This document shows positions 14,878 through 23,112 of a stretch of DNA of 34,545 nucleotides, piece after piece; position 1 is the first letter of the stretch; the number at the start of each line of letters is the position of its first letter. The notes under the pieces were generated by a model. It saw nothing but the letters and a program-made list of their open reading frames with translations, was not told where the DNA came from and ran no database searches. The position numbers and the translations under genes were made by a program. Source of the stretch: an uncultured Lachnospiraceae bacterium (lineage in GTDB: Bacteria > Bacillota > Clostridia > Lachnospirales > Lachnospiraceae); NCBI GenBank assembly GCA_910584845.1, contig CAJUDH010000027.1:1-34545 (forward strand). Reading direction: 5' to 3'.

Positions 14878-16446
14878 TTATTTCGCATAGTCTGTGGCTC
14901 GAGATTCGCGAATCACGTTAACCTTAATCTGGCCTGGATAATCCAGCTCATTCTCAATACGCTTGGAAATATCACGAGCCATCAAGATCATATCGTCGTC
15001 GCTCACTTGCTCCGGTATTACCATAATGCGGACCTCGCGGCCAGCTTGTATGGCAAAAGATTTATCCACCCCTTTAAAAGAGTTGGTAATCTCTTCCAGT
15101 TGTTTCAACCTGTTCGTATATGTCTCCAGAGTCTCCCGCCTGGCACCCGGCCGTGCTGCCGAAATCGTATCGGCGGCCTGGACAATGCAGGCAATCAGGC
15201 TCTGCGGTTCAACATCGCCATGATGGGATTCCACAGAATTAATTACTATGGCCGATTCTTTATATTTTCTGCACAAATCGGCGCCTAGCTGTACATGGGA
15301 CCCTTCCATTTCATGGTCAATGGACTTACCAATGTCATGTAACAAACCGGCACGTTTTGTCATACGGACATCCACGCCGACCTCAGCCGCCAAAAGGCCG
15401 GCAAGCTGAGCAACTTCAATGGAATGCTTTAACGCATTCTGCCCATAGCTTGTTCGAAATTTCATTTTTCCTAACAATTTTACCAGCTCCGGGTGAATGC
15501 CATGAATACCCACTTCCAAGGTTGCGGCTTCGCCGTCCTCCCTCATATTCGCTTCCACTTCTTTTTGTGCTTTCTCTACCATCTCTTCGATCCTGGCGGG
15601 ATGGATACGCCCGTCCACAATCAAACGTTCCAAAGCAATCCTGGCGACCTCCCTACGGATCGGGTCAAACCCGGACAATACCACGGCTTCCGGAGTGTCA
15701 TCAATAATCAGTTCAACCCCTGTCATCGTCTCCAAAGTACGTATATTCCGGCCTTCACGCCCAATAATGCGCCCTTTCATCTCATCGCCTGGAAGCTGTA
15801 CCACGGAAACCGTCGTTTCTGCTACATGGTCGGCCGCACACCGTTGGATGGCCGTGACCACATAGTCTTTGGCCTTTTTATCGGCCTCCTCCCTCGCCCT
15901 GCTTTCCAAGTCTTTTACCATCTTGGCCGTATCATGCTTCACTTCTGCCTCTACAAATTTCAGCAGGTATTCTTTCGCCTGTTCGGTAGTCAGCCCGGAT
16001 ATTCTTTCCAGTTCCCGCATACCTTTCTCATACAAGGCTTCTGTTTCCGCATGCCGCTTGTTCAAGGCTTCCTCGCGGGCCGCTATGCCAGCCTCCCGCT
16101 TTTCCATATTCTCCGCTTTCTTGTCTAAATTCTCTTCCTTGCTTAAAACACGTCTCTCATAACGCTGAAGCTCCGCCCTTCTTTCTTTTGTCTCTTTATC
16201 CAGCTCATTCTTAGTCTTTAGCGACTCTTCCTTCGCTTCCAGGAGAGCTTCTCGCTTCTTTGTCTCTGCCGTCTTTAGCGCTTCATCTATTATTTCCCTG
16301 GCTTTTTCCTCTGCGGTCCCAACCTTGCTCTCATAAGTTTTGATCCGGTGGTTAATCGCAAGTTTCCAGATAATAAACGCCACAACAATCAGTACAACCA
16401 CAAAAATTACCAGCATTGTACCTATTAACGTTGCTGTTCTTGACAC
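14878..16446 (-). CDS. rny: Ribonuclease Y
   Basis: This 522-residue membrane-anchored endoribonuclease starts mRNA decay. Domains in order: one transmembrane segment (about 6-30), a long charged coiled coil (about 35-190), a KH RNA-binding domain with GRIIGREGRNIRTLE near 225, and an HD domain with LLHDIGKSIDHE near 367. Length is that of Bacillus RNase Y (520). The start codon is GTG at 16446, supported by AAGGAGG seven bases ahead. It has its own TTGACA-17-TAGAAT promoter and a strong terminator, so it is a single-gene unit. Confidence 0.98.
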   Translation of the reverse strand: MSRTATLIGTMLVIFVVVLIVVAFIIWKLAINHRIKTYESKVGTAEEKAREIIDEALKTAETKKREALLEAKEESLKTKNELDKETKERRAELQRYERRVLSKEENLDKKAENMEKREAGIAAREEALNKRHAETEALYEKGMRELERISGLTTEQAKEYLLKFVEAEVKHDTAKMVKDLESRAREEADKKAKDYVVTAIQRCAADHVAETTVSVVQLPGDEMKGRIIGREGRNIRTLETMTGVELIIDDTPEAVVLSGFDPIRREVARIALERLIVDGRIHPARIEEMVEKAQKEVEANMREDGEAATLEVGIHGIHPELVKLLGKMKFRTSYGQNALKHSIEVAQLAGLLAAEVGVDVRMTKRAGLLHDIGKSIDHEMEGSHVQLGADLCRKYKESAIVINSVESHHGDVEPQSLIACIVQAADTISAARPGARRETLETYTNRLKQLEEITNSFKGVDKSFAIQAGREVRIMVIPEQVSDDDMILMARDISKRIENELDYPGQIKVNVIRESRATDYAK

Positions 16447-16494
16447 AGGAGCACCTCCTTATTTAGTTTTCATTGTACATTTCACAACACTACA

Positions 16495-16523
16495 ATTCTA
16501 AACCGTTTTGTGCACTATGTCAA
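16495..16523 (-). promoter_or_regulatory. Promoter of rny
   Basis: TTGACA, 17 bases, TAGAAT on the minus strand, about 50 bases before the GTG start. Confidence 0.75.
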
Positions 16524-16765
16524 GTATAATGTGGCAAAACCATGGCGGATGCCCCCCACAAAACCACGGGTGCACCTGGCCTGTAGGCTTTGCCAAATGG
16601 CTTGTTATACCGGCCCCGGCAGCTTAGCCAATTTCTTTCCGGAACCCCGCCTGTAGCGGCGGCCGGCTGGAAGCAGCCGCCGCTGCCCCCACCCCTTTCC
16701 CTTTGCGGGCCGAATATCCGTTTCCCGCAGCCTATGGCATTAAGGGGCCAACGGGGTGGGAACGG
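16524..16765. other. Spacer between recX and rny with a GC-rich hairpin
   Basis: No gene is seen. A perfect 9-bp inverted repeat (AGCGGCGGC at 16655-16663, GCCGCCGCT at 16676-16684) lies about 80 bases past the recX stop without a T run. It may end the recA-recX transcript. The rest is GC-rich sequence with no recognisable signal. Confidence 0.4.
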
Positions 16766-17299
16766 CTAAATCCCGGGGGGATCCGGTTGAAGTTCCGGAA
16801 ATTGTGCCTCTGTACCCCACACCGTCCCCATCACTTTATAAATTTTCTCGGAAGGATACCCTTTCCGGTATAAACCGGCTGCTACCTTCCGGTATTGCTT
16901 CCACTCTGCCTTATGGCCGGGGGCGCACCCCTTTTTTCTGATCCATGCCAGAATCTGCGCCTCTTCGTCCACAGGTATGCAGGCAAACCCCTCGTCAATC
17001 CACTGGGCGTCAATCCCTTTTTGCTCTAGCTGCATGCGGATCTGGCGGATACTTTTTTGGGCGGAATGGCTACGGATATATCTTTTTGCATATTCTGCAT
17101 CGTCCACATACCGGTATTCCTCCAAAAAGGATAAAGCGTCGTCAATTTCCTCCGGCAAGTACCCCTTCTCCTTCAACTTTTTGCGGAGCTCTTGGGCAGT
17201 CCGGTCTGACCGCTCCAGCATAAAAAGGGCGCAATCCTTTGCGGGCCTTTCCTTTTTCCCTTGTTTCGCCACCGGGCTTAAGGCTTTTCCATCAATCAT
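16766..17299 (-). CDS. recX: RecX-family regulator of RecA
   Basis: This protein of about 177 residues binds RecA filaments and limits their activity. It shows RecX three-helix repeats: LERSDRTAQELRKKLKEKGY, then FLEEYRYVDDAEYAKRYIRS (the conserved YVDDxxYA), then IRMQLEQKGI and the C-terminal GLYRKGYPSEKIYKVM. I start at the ATG at 17299, which overlaps the recA stop by 8 bases (ATGATTGA) and implies translational coupling; an upstream ATG at 17323 is possible but its AGGAGG is only 3 bases away. Order recA-recX on one transcript is common in bacteria. Confidence 0.92.
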   Translation of the reverse strand: MIDGKALSPVAKQGKKERPAKDCALFMLERSDRTAQELRKKLKEKGYLPEEIDDALSFLEEYRYVDDAEYAKRYIRSHSAQKSIRQIRMQLEQKGIDAQWIDEGFACIPVDEEAQILAWIRKKGCAPGHKAEWKQYRKVAAGLYRKGYPSEKIYKVMGTVWGTEAQFPELQPDPPGI

Positions 17300-18359
17300 T
17301 GTTTTCCGGGCCTTTCTCCGCATCGGCCTCCTGTGGCGCCGGGCTGCCAGGCACCACCACGTCGCCCGATAGCCCGTAACGCTCCCTGACTTTTGCCTCC
17401 ACTTCTGCGCAAACCGCCGGGTTGTTCTTCAGATAAATCTTGGCATTCTCACGCCCCTGGCCGATCTTGGCGCCGTTATATGCATACCAGGCGCCGCTTT
17501 TGTCAATAATGTTCTCTTTGGCCGCCAAATCCAAAATATCCCCTTCCCGGGAAATGCCCTGGCCAAACATAATATCAAACTCCGCTTCCCTGAAAGGCGG
17601 GGCAATCTTGTTCTTTACTACTTTTACGCATACATGGTTGCCGACCACTTCGCCGCCCTGCTTCAGCGCCTCCTTCCGCCGCACGTCCAGCCGTACGGAA
17701 GCATAAAACTTCAATGCCCGGCCCCCGGTGGTGGTTTCCGGGTTCCCGAACATAACCCCCACCTTTTCACGGAGCTGGTTAATAAAAATTACGGAGCAGT
17801 TGGACTTGCTGATAACGCCAGTCAATTTACGCAAGGCTTGGGACATAAGCCTGGCCTGAAGCCCCACATGGCTGTCGCCCATCTCGCCGTCGATCTCCGC
17901 TTTGGGCACCAGAGCCGCTACCGAGTCCACAATCACAATATCCACTGCGCCGGAGCGGACCATGGTCTCGGTAATCTCCAAAGCCTGCTCCCCGTTGTCC
18001 GGCTGGGAAATATAGAGGTTGTCAATATCCACGCCAATATTTTTGGCATACACCGGGTCCAGCGCATGCTCCGCGTCGATAAACCCTGCAATGCCGCCCC
18101 TTTTCTGCACCTCAGCCACCATGTGGAGGGCAACCGTCGTCTTTCCGCTGGACTCAGGCCCGTAAATCTCAATCACCCGGCCCTTGGGCACGCCGCCCAG
18201 GCCCAGGGCAATATCCAGGCTCAGGGATCCGGTAGGGACAGTCTCAATATTCATATGGGCTTTGGTGTCCCCCAATTTCATAATGGAACCTTTCCCATAA
18301 GACTTTTCGATCTGGGTAATAGCCGCGCTTAACGCCTTTAGTTTGTCATCCTTATTCAT
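17292..18359 (-). CDS. recA: Recombinase RecA
   Basis: This 355-residue recombinase forms filaments on single-stranded DNA, drives strand exchange and stimulates LexA self-cleavage. Walker A is GPESSGKT at 67-74. Other landmarks are AEHALDPVYAKNIGVDI, VIVDSVAALVPKAEIDGEMGD, the L2 region FINQLREKVGVMFGNPETTTGG, and a variable acidic C terminus ending in GPENND. The ATG at 18359 has GGAGG upstream; an in-frame upstream ATG at 18404 falls in the promoter and is rejected. A consensus promoter and a LexA box lie directly ahead, so SOS control is well supported. Confidence 0.98.
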   Translation of the reverse strand: MNKDDKLKALSAAITQIEKSYGKGSIMKLGDTKAHMNIETVPTGSLSLDIALGLGGVPKGRVIEIYGPESSGKTTVALHMVAEVQKRGGIAGFIDAEHALDPVYAKNIGVDIDNLYISQPDNGEQALEITETMVRSGAVDIVIVDSVAALVPKAEIDGEMGDSHVGLQARLMSQALRKLTGVISKSNCSVIFINQLREKVGVMFGNPETTTGGRALKFYASVRLDVRRKEALKQGGEVVGNHVCVKVVKNKIAPPFREAEFDIMFGQGISREGDILDLAAKENIIDKSGAWYAYNGAKIGQGRENAKIYLKNNPAVCAEVEAKVRERYGLSGDVVVPGSPAPQEADAEKGPENND

Positions 18360-18373
18360 GTTATCCTCCAAAG

Positions 18374-18387
18374 CGAACAAATGTTCT
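18374..18387 (-). promoter_or_regulatory. LexA (SOS) box of recA
   Basis: GAAC-AAAT-GTTC (18375-18386) matches the Gram-positive LexA operator GAAC-N4-GTTC in full, with the outer C of CGAAC on the plus side. It lies about 6-19 bases downstream of the predicted transcription start, where bound LexA would block early transcription. Confidence 0.85.
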
Positions 18388-18399
18388 TTTTCTGTTTTC

Positions 18400-18428
18400 A
18401 TCATAGTACATAATTATCGAAATGTCAA
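18400..18428 (-). promoter_or_regulatory. Promoter of recA-recX
   Basis: TTGACA, 17 bases, TATGAT on the minus strand, just upstream of the LexA box and about 40 bases from the recA ATG. Confidence 0.88.
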
Positions 18429-18466
18429 CTGTTTTTTCTGTAAATATTACACTTTGCCAAAGACGG

Positions 18467-18609
18467 CCCATAACCGCCATGCAGGCAACCGTATGGAACT
18501 TGCTTGGCACACGCCCGCTCAAAAAGCCGTCCCATACCTGCCATGCAGGCAACCGTACGGAAACCGCTTGGTACCCGCCCCCCCAAGCCGTCCCATATCC
18601 GCCATAATG
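18467..18609. repeat. Tandem imperfect repeat, period about 61-64 bases
   Basis: Two full units start at 18467 and 18531, and a partial third at 18592. Each opens CCCATA..C.GCCAT, and the full units share GCCATGCAGGCAACCGTA.GG and a GCTTGG..C.CGCCC block. The unit includes a short palindromic core around TGCCATGCAGGCA. It contains no credible gene. Immediately past it, a perfect 16-base unit (GCCGGAGGCAAAACAG) occurs twice in tandem at 18664-18695. Confidence 0.75.
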
Positions 18610-18695
18610 TAGAAGGGCGCTTTATAAAGGCCCCGGCGGGTAGGCTCATACCCAATGGCAGCCGCCGGAGGCAAAACAGGCCGGAGGCAAAACAG

Positions 18696-19129
18696 ATGCC
18701 CGGCACCGCCGTGAAATCCCATGGCTTTTACCCCCACTTTGGCTTTTATGCCAGCCCCGGCCCCCTATAACTTTTGACATAAAACGGGCCGTTCCTGCCG
18801 GTGCCGGGGCATTCCTGAAAATCTACCTTCGGCAGCCCCCCACCCACTTCTCATGTTATTTCCCCTGATTTCATTCAATACATCCCCACTACATCGCTAT
18901 TTTTTAAGCCAAATCCCTATCCCCCCCAATACAGCCTATACGCCACATCCGTTTAAAAGGAGGCCTGGCCTGCCCGGCTAATACCCGCAATGGGCCACAA
19001 ACAGCCTTACCCCACCCAAATAAAAAGCACATAGGAAAAATATACGGAACCCGCGCAAAACTGCGCCTTGATAAACCGGAACCACTACGGAAGCCTTGCC
19101 AGGGGGAATCCCCTATAACGATTGTGTTT
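18696..19129. other. Non-coding GC-rich stretch downstream of an isolated promoter
   Basis: No supportable gene is seen on either strand. If the promoter at 19130-19158 is active, this stretch would be transcribed leftward. A small GCGCA-GTTT-TGCGC hairpin lies near 19054-19067. No convincing terminator was found before the repeat block, and no known RNA family was recognised. Confidence 0.4.
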
Positions 19130-19158
19130 AGTATAACGGACTTGCCGGCCCCTGTCAA
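19130..19158 (-). promoter_or_regulatory. Isolated consensus promoter without a gene
   Basis: TTGACA, 17 bases, TATACT on the minus strand. Transcription would start near 19123 and run toward recA, whose own promoter lies 700 bases further. No open frame with a ribosome binding site follows. Confidence 0.6.
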
Positions 19159-19475
19159 GATATATTTTCTTTCGTGGTACGGCCTGCTGCAAAGGGCCAT
19201 ACGTTTCCGGTAGCCCCGTGGTATTTTTATGTTGCACCGCCCTTCTTATAGAAGTCGATGGTTTTGCGCCTTTTGGCTTTAACTTTGGACGCTGCCAAAC
19301 AGGTGCCGTTAAAGCCTGGCTGCCGACCCACAGCCACCGGAATCCGGAATCCGTCCCTGCAGCTTTACCCCGGCTACGCCAAAGGGGTGCCTGCCGGGCA
19401 TCGGCACCTGGTTGCCCCGTATCCGCGGCCCGGTGCATCCGGCTATGCCGTCCTGGCACCCGGCAATGTTTCCAC
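19159..19475. other. GC-rich spacer with no clear gene
   Basis: Both strands hold open frames, but none has a ribosome binding site or a recognisable protein sequence. Several short inverted repeats (for example GTGCC...GGCAC near 19387-19410) occur. I see nothing that supports a gene. Confidence 0.4.
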
Positions 19476-19518
19476 AAAAAAAAGCCCCGTGCCGTGATGG
19501 GCAGCACAAGGGGCTTTT
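19476..19518. terminator. Bidirectional terminator in the recA / protease spacer
   Basis: AAAGCCCCGTGC pairs with GCACAAGGGGCTTT (two-base bulge). The plus side ends TTTT and the minus side in eight T. No gene that would use it is apparent on either strand. Confidence 0.75.
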
Positions 19519-19739
19519 CTTCAGGAATTGGGGAACCAAAAGGATTCGAAATCCAAACATGTAACTCATTTGTTGAATTTAGTATACCATACCCATCCGT
19601 AAAATACTTGTATAATGTTTAAATAGATTATGAAGAAATTCTTAAACTTATTTTCCAAAATTAGCCCATCCCCGCCGTCAATTTGCTTTCTTTGACGAAT
19701 ACCCTAATAGTAAACCGAAGAAAGCAACAGGGATTTTTC

Positions 19740-20624
19740 GTGAAACAGGCAAAAATTGAAATTCATGGAACCGGTACCGGGGAAATTTCCGGTAAAGGCA
19801 TCGGCGTCGCCGTGCTAGACACGGGATGCTTCCCCCATGAAGATCTGGATTATAGAATCGCCGCATTTTGCGATATTATTCAGAAACGCCCCATGCCTTA
19901 CGATGACAACGGCCACGGCACCCATGTGTGCGGCATCATCGGAAGCAGCGGATACGCCAGCGGCTGGCAATACCGCGGCATGGCGCCAGGATGCCACCTG
20001 ATCCCCATAAAAGTACTGGACCGCAAAGGGAACGGGTATGCTTCCGATGTGCTGCTAGGGCTGCGGTGGATCCGGGAACACCAAAAACATTATAACATCC
20101 GCATTGTTAATATTTCCGTAGGCTCCCTATCCCGCAGGAACATGAGCGAAAATTCCGCTTTGGTCCGCGGCGTCAACGAAACTTGGGACGCCGGCCTGGT
20201 AGTCGTCGTGGCCGCCGGCAACATGGGCCCCAAAAGCGGCACCATAACCACCCCGGGCATCAGCCGCAAAGTGATCACCGTAGGCTGTTGCGACGACCAC
20301 AAAGAAGTCAACGTCATGGGCAACCGGATGGTTGACTATTCCGGACGCGGGCCAACCATGTCCTGCGTATGCAAACCGGACATTGTGGCGCCGGGGGCTT
20401 CCATCACCAGCTGTTCCAACCAGCCTGGAAAATACGCCTGCAAAAGCGGAACCTCCATGGCAACGCCGCTGGTTTCCGGGGCCATTGCCCTTTTGTTGGA
20501 AAAATATCCAGGCATGAATAACCGGGACGTCAAGCTGCATTTGCGGGAACGGGCCATCGACATCGGCCTCCCCAAAAACCAGCAGGGATGGGGGAAGCTG
20601 GATGTCCAAAACCTGTTAAAGTAA
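19740..20624 (+). CDS. Subtilisin-family (S8) serine protease, probably intracellular
   Basis: This protein of about 294 residues has the full subtilisin triad: Asp27 in VLDTG, His59 in NGHGTH and Ser239 in GTSMATP; the oxyanion Asn is in AAGNMGP. There is no signal peptide or long pro-region, as in the intracellular subtilisin group. I prefer the GTG at 19740 with AGGGA upstream; the frame stays open to a TTG at 19683 without a ribosome binding site. A TATAAT box at 19611-19616 may be its -10, but no good -35 was seen. It stands alone and converges on the serine-gene cluster; a short CGGGC-GCC-GCCCG hairpin lies at 20635-20647. Confidence 0.9.
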   Translation: MKQAKIEIHGTGTGEISGKGIGVAVLDTGCFPHEDLDYRIAAFCDIIQKRPMPYDDNGHGTHVCGIIGSSGYASGWQYRGMAPGCHLIPIKVLDRKGNGYASDVLLGLRWIREHQKHYNIRIVNISVGSLSRRNMSENSALVRGVNETWDAGLVVVVAAGNMGPKSGTITTPGISRKVITVGCCDDHKEVNVMGNRMVDYSGRGPTMSCVCKPDIVAPGASITSCSNQPGKYACKSGTSMATPLVSGAIALLLEKYPGMNNRDVKLHLRERAIDIGLPKNQQGWGKLDVQNLLK

Positions 20625-20685
20625 CCTCTTTTACCGGGCGCCGCCCGACGGCGGGAAAATGTAAACTGCCCGGGCCAGGCAGGTA

Positions 20686-21924
20686 TTAAGACAGCTTGTG
20701 GATAAACAGCCCGCTTCTTAATTTAGGCTCAAACCAGGTAGATTTGGGCGGCATCAGCAATCCCGCGTCCGCCACGGCAAACAGCTCCTGCATCGAAGTA
20801 GGGTACATGGCAAAGGCCACCGCCCCGTCCCCCCTGTCTACCAGCCGTTCCAGCTCCCCCATCCCCCGGATCCCGCCTACAAACTGAATCCTCCCGTCTG
20901 TCCTGGGGTCCTGGATGCCTAATACCGGGGCCAAAAGCACATCCTGTAAAATCGACACATCCAGGGCCTCTACCAGGCCGTCCGGAATATATTCCGGCCT
21001 GACGGCAAGCCCATACCATCGCCCGTCAAAATACATCTCCATGTGATGGCGGGCTTTGGGGCCTTTCGCCTCCCGGCAGGGCTCAATGGCAAACCTTTGG
21101 GCTACCGCCTCCAGGAAAGCCTCCTTCCCGTAACCATTCAGGCCTTTCACCACCCGGTTATAAGGCAGCACCATAAGCTGGTCATCCGGAAACAGCACAG
21201 ACAAAAAATAATTGAATGGCTCCTCCCCCGTATACCCCGGACGCCCGGCCCTGCGCTTCAGCCCCACTTTCACCGCCGAGGCCGCCCGGTGATGGCCGTC
21301 CGCTATATAAATCGGCCCGATTTCCGAAAAACGCCTGTGGATACACGAAGCAGCCAACCCGTCCGCCACTTTCCATACCTGATGGCGGATGCCGTCCTTT
21401 GCCACAAAATCATAAAGGGGCGCCCCCATACAGGCTTCCTCCACAATCCGGTTCAATTCATGGTCTGAACGGTAGGCCAGGAAAATCGGCCCTGTATGGG
21501 CGTTGGTTACGTCTACATGGCAGATCCTGTCCTGTTCCTTTTCTTCCCGGGTATTTTCATGTTTTTTAATTATGCCGTTTACATAATCGTCCAAGGAAGC
21601 GCAGGCTACAATGCCCGCCTGCCCCCTTCCGTCCATAGTGAGCTTATAAATATAATAGCATTCCGAACCGTCGGCAAGAAAAACCCCTTTTTGCTGCCAT
21701 TCTTCCAGCATGTCCCTGGCTTTCTCATAAACCCGCGGGTCGTGAAGGTCCACATCATCGGCAAACTGGGTTTCCGCCCGGTCAATGGCCAAAAACGAAC
21801 CTGGGTTCCCCTCCACTTCCTGCTTTGCTTCTTTCCGGCTGTAAACGTCATAAGGAAGCGCCGCCACAGTTGACGCCGCTTCCTTGCTGGGACGGATGCA
21901 CCGGAATGGCCTAATATCCGCCAT
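20686..21924 (-). CDS. DUF1015-family protein linked to serine biosynthesis
   Basis: This 412-residue soluble protein belongs to the DUF1015 family. Characteristic parts: DIRPFRCIRP at the start, AALPYDVYSRKEA, KHENTREEKEQDR at 121-133, and IADGHHRAASA at 207-217. The last resembles a nucleotide- or metal-handling motif, but the reaction is not established to my knowledge. Its place right after serC and serA (24 bases from serA) is a recurrent arrangement and suggests a role near phosphoserine or serine metabolism; some family members have been linked to serine kinase-like activity, which I cannot confirm here. AAGGAG precedes the start. Confidence 0.88.
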   Translation of the reverse strand: MADIRPFRCIRPSKEAASTVAALPYDVYSRKEAKQEVEGNPGSFLAIDRAETQFADDVDLHDPRVYEKARDMLEEWQQKGVFLADGSECYYIYKLTMDGRGQAGIVACASLDDYVNGIIKKHENTREEKEQDRICHVDVTNAHTGPIFLAYRSDHELNRIVEEACMGAPLYDFVAKDGIRHQVWKVADGLAASCIHRRFSEIGPIYIADGHHRAASAVKVGLKRRAGRPGYTGEEPFNYFLSVLFPDDQLMVLPYNRVVKGLNGYGKEAFLEAVAQRFAIEPCREAKGPKARHHMEMYFDGRWYGLAVRPEYIPDGLVEALDVSILQDVLLAPVLGIQDPRTDGRIQFVGGIRGMGELERLVDRGDGAVAFAMYPTSMQELFAVADAGLLMPPKSTWFEPKLRSGLFIHKLS

Positions 21925-21948
21925 ACTTGTTCTCCTTTTGCCCTTTTG

Positions 21949-23112
21949 TTATTGAATCACCCGTACCCGCAAAATGCCTTCCACGGATGCCAGCTTTTGG
22001 ATAACCTGGTCATCCGGCCTTTTGTCCAGGTCCATCAAGGTATAAGCAAATTTCCCTTTGCTTTTGTTGGTCATATCGGAAATATTAATCCCGTTGGCCG
22101 CCATCGTCCCTGTTGCCTGCCCGATCATGTTAGGCACGTTCAGGTGCATGACCGCCACCCGGCTGGCCATTTTGCACACGCCCATATCGCAGGACGGGAA
22201 GTTGACGGAATTGCGGATATTCCCGTTTTCCAAATAATCCATCATCTCCATAACCGCCATCTTCGCGCAATTGTCTTCCGACTCCTCGGTAGACGCGCCC
22301 AGGTGCGGGATTACAATGGCATTGGGCATGGCGGCAGACTTAACATTGGGGAAATCCGTCACGTATCTCCTGACTTTCCCGGAATCCAGGGCTTTTGCCA
22401 TATCATCCTCATTCACCAGCAAATCTCTGGCAAAATTAAGGACCACCACGCCGTCTTTCATCTTCTCGATCGTCGACGCGTCAACCATACCCTTGGTTGC
22501 GTCCATCAGCGGCACATGGATGGTAATAAAGTCGCATTCCTGATAAATCGTTTCCACATTGGTAATATGCTTCACGTCCCGGGACAGCATCCAGGCCGCA
22601 TTAACGGAAATATACGGGTCATACCCATAAACCTCCATCCCCAGGGAAGCGGCTGCGTTGGCTACCTCCGCGCCGATGGCTCCCAGGCCGATAACACCCA
22701 GCTTTTTCCCTTTGATTTCGCCGCCGGCAAATGCCTTTTTATTTTTTTCTACGGATTTGGCAATATCGGCGTCGTCTTTATTGTCCTTACACCAGGCAAT
22801 GCCGCCCACAATATCCCGGGAAGCCAGCAAAAGGCCGGCCAGCACCAGTTCCTTCACGCCGTTGGCATTGGCGCCAGGGGTATTAAATACCACAATACCC
22901 TTCTGGGCGCAGTCATCCAAGGGGATATTATTCACCCCGGCCCCGGCCCTGGCGATAGCCAGCAGGGAAGGGGAAAACGCCGCCTCATGCAGGGAGGCGC
23001 TCCTTACCAGGATGCCTTCTGCCTCCTGCATATCATCCGTCAAAATATAATCCCCGGTCAGAAAACCAAGGCCATATTGGGAAATTGCGTTTAAACAATG
23101 GATCTTTTTCAT
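21949..23112 (-). CDS. serA: D-3-phosphoglycerate dehydrogenase
   Basis: This 387-residue enzyme oxidises 3-phosphoglycerate to 3-phosphohydroxypyruvate with NAD+, the first step of serine synthesis. The NAD-binding loop GLGAIG is at 142-147; catalytic Arg is in NFARDLLV and His in IPHLGAST. A C-terminal ACT domain (about 318-387: VPNMIGQATGTMAANGINISDM) may give serine feedback. The Glu normally found between Arg and His of the triad is not obvious in YVTDFPNVKSAAMPN. The start overlaps the serC stop by four bases, with AGGAGG upstream. Confidence 0.95.
   Translation of the reverse strand: MKKIHCLNAISQYGLGFLTGDYILTDDMQEAEGILVRSASLHEAAFSPSLLAIARAGAGVNNIPLDDCAQKGIVVFNTPGANANGVKELVLAGLLLASRDIVGGIAWCKDNKDDADIAKSVEKNKKAFAGGEIKGKKLGVIGLGAIGAEVANAAASLGMEVYGYDPYISVNAAWMLSRDVKHITNVETIYQECDFITIHVPLMDATKGMVDASTIEKMKDGVVVLNFARDLLVNEDDMAKALDSGKVRRYVTDFPNVKSAAMPNAIVIPHLGASTEESEDNCAKMAVMEMMDYLENGNIRNSVNFPSCDMGVCKMASRVAVMHLNVPNMIGQATGTMAANGINISDMTNKSKGKFAYTLMDLDKRPDDQVIQKLASVEGILRVRVIQ

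Noticed and set aside
18425..18770. Overlapping frames with repeated PYGCLHGGYG-like peptides
   Set aside because: These are translations of the tandem DNA repeat in several frames on both strands; none has a start signal.
19218..19622. Open frames on both strands in the 19160-19475 spacer
   Set aside because: No ribosome binding site, no recognisable protein sequence, and arginine/proline-rich content typical of shadow frames in GC-rich DNA.
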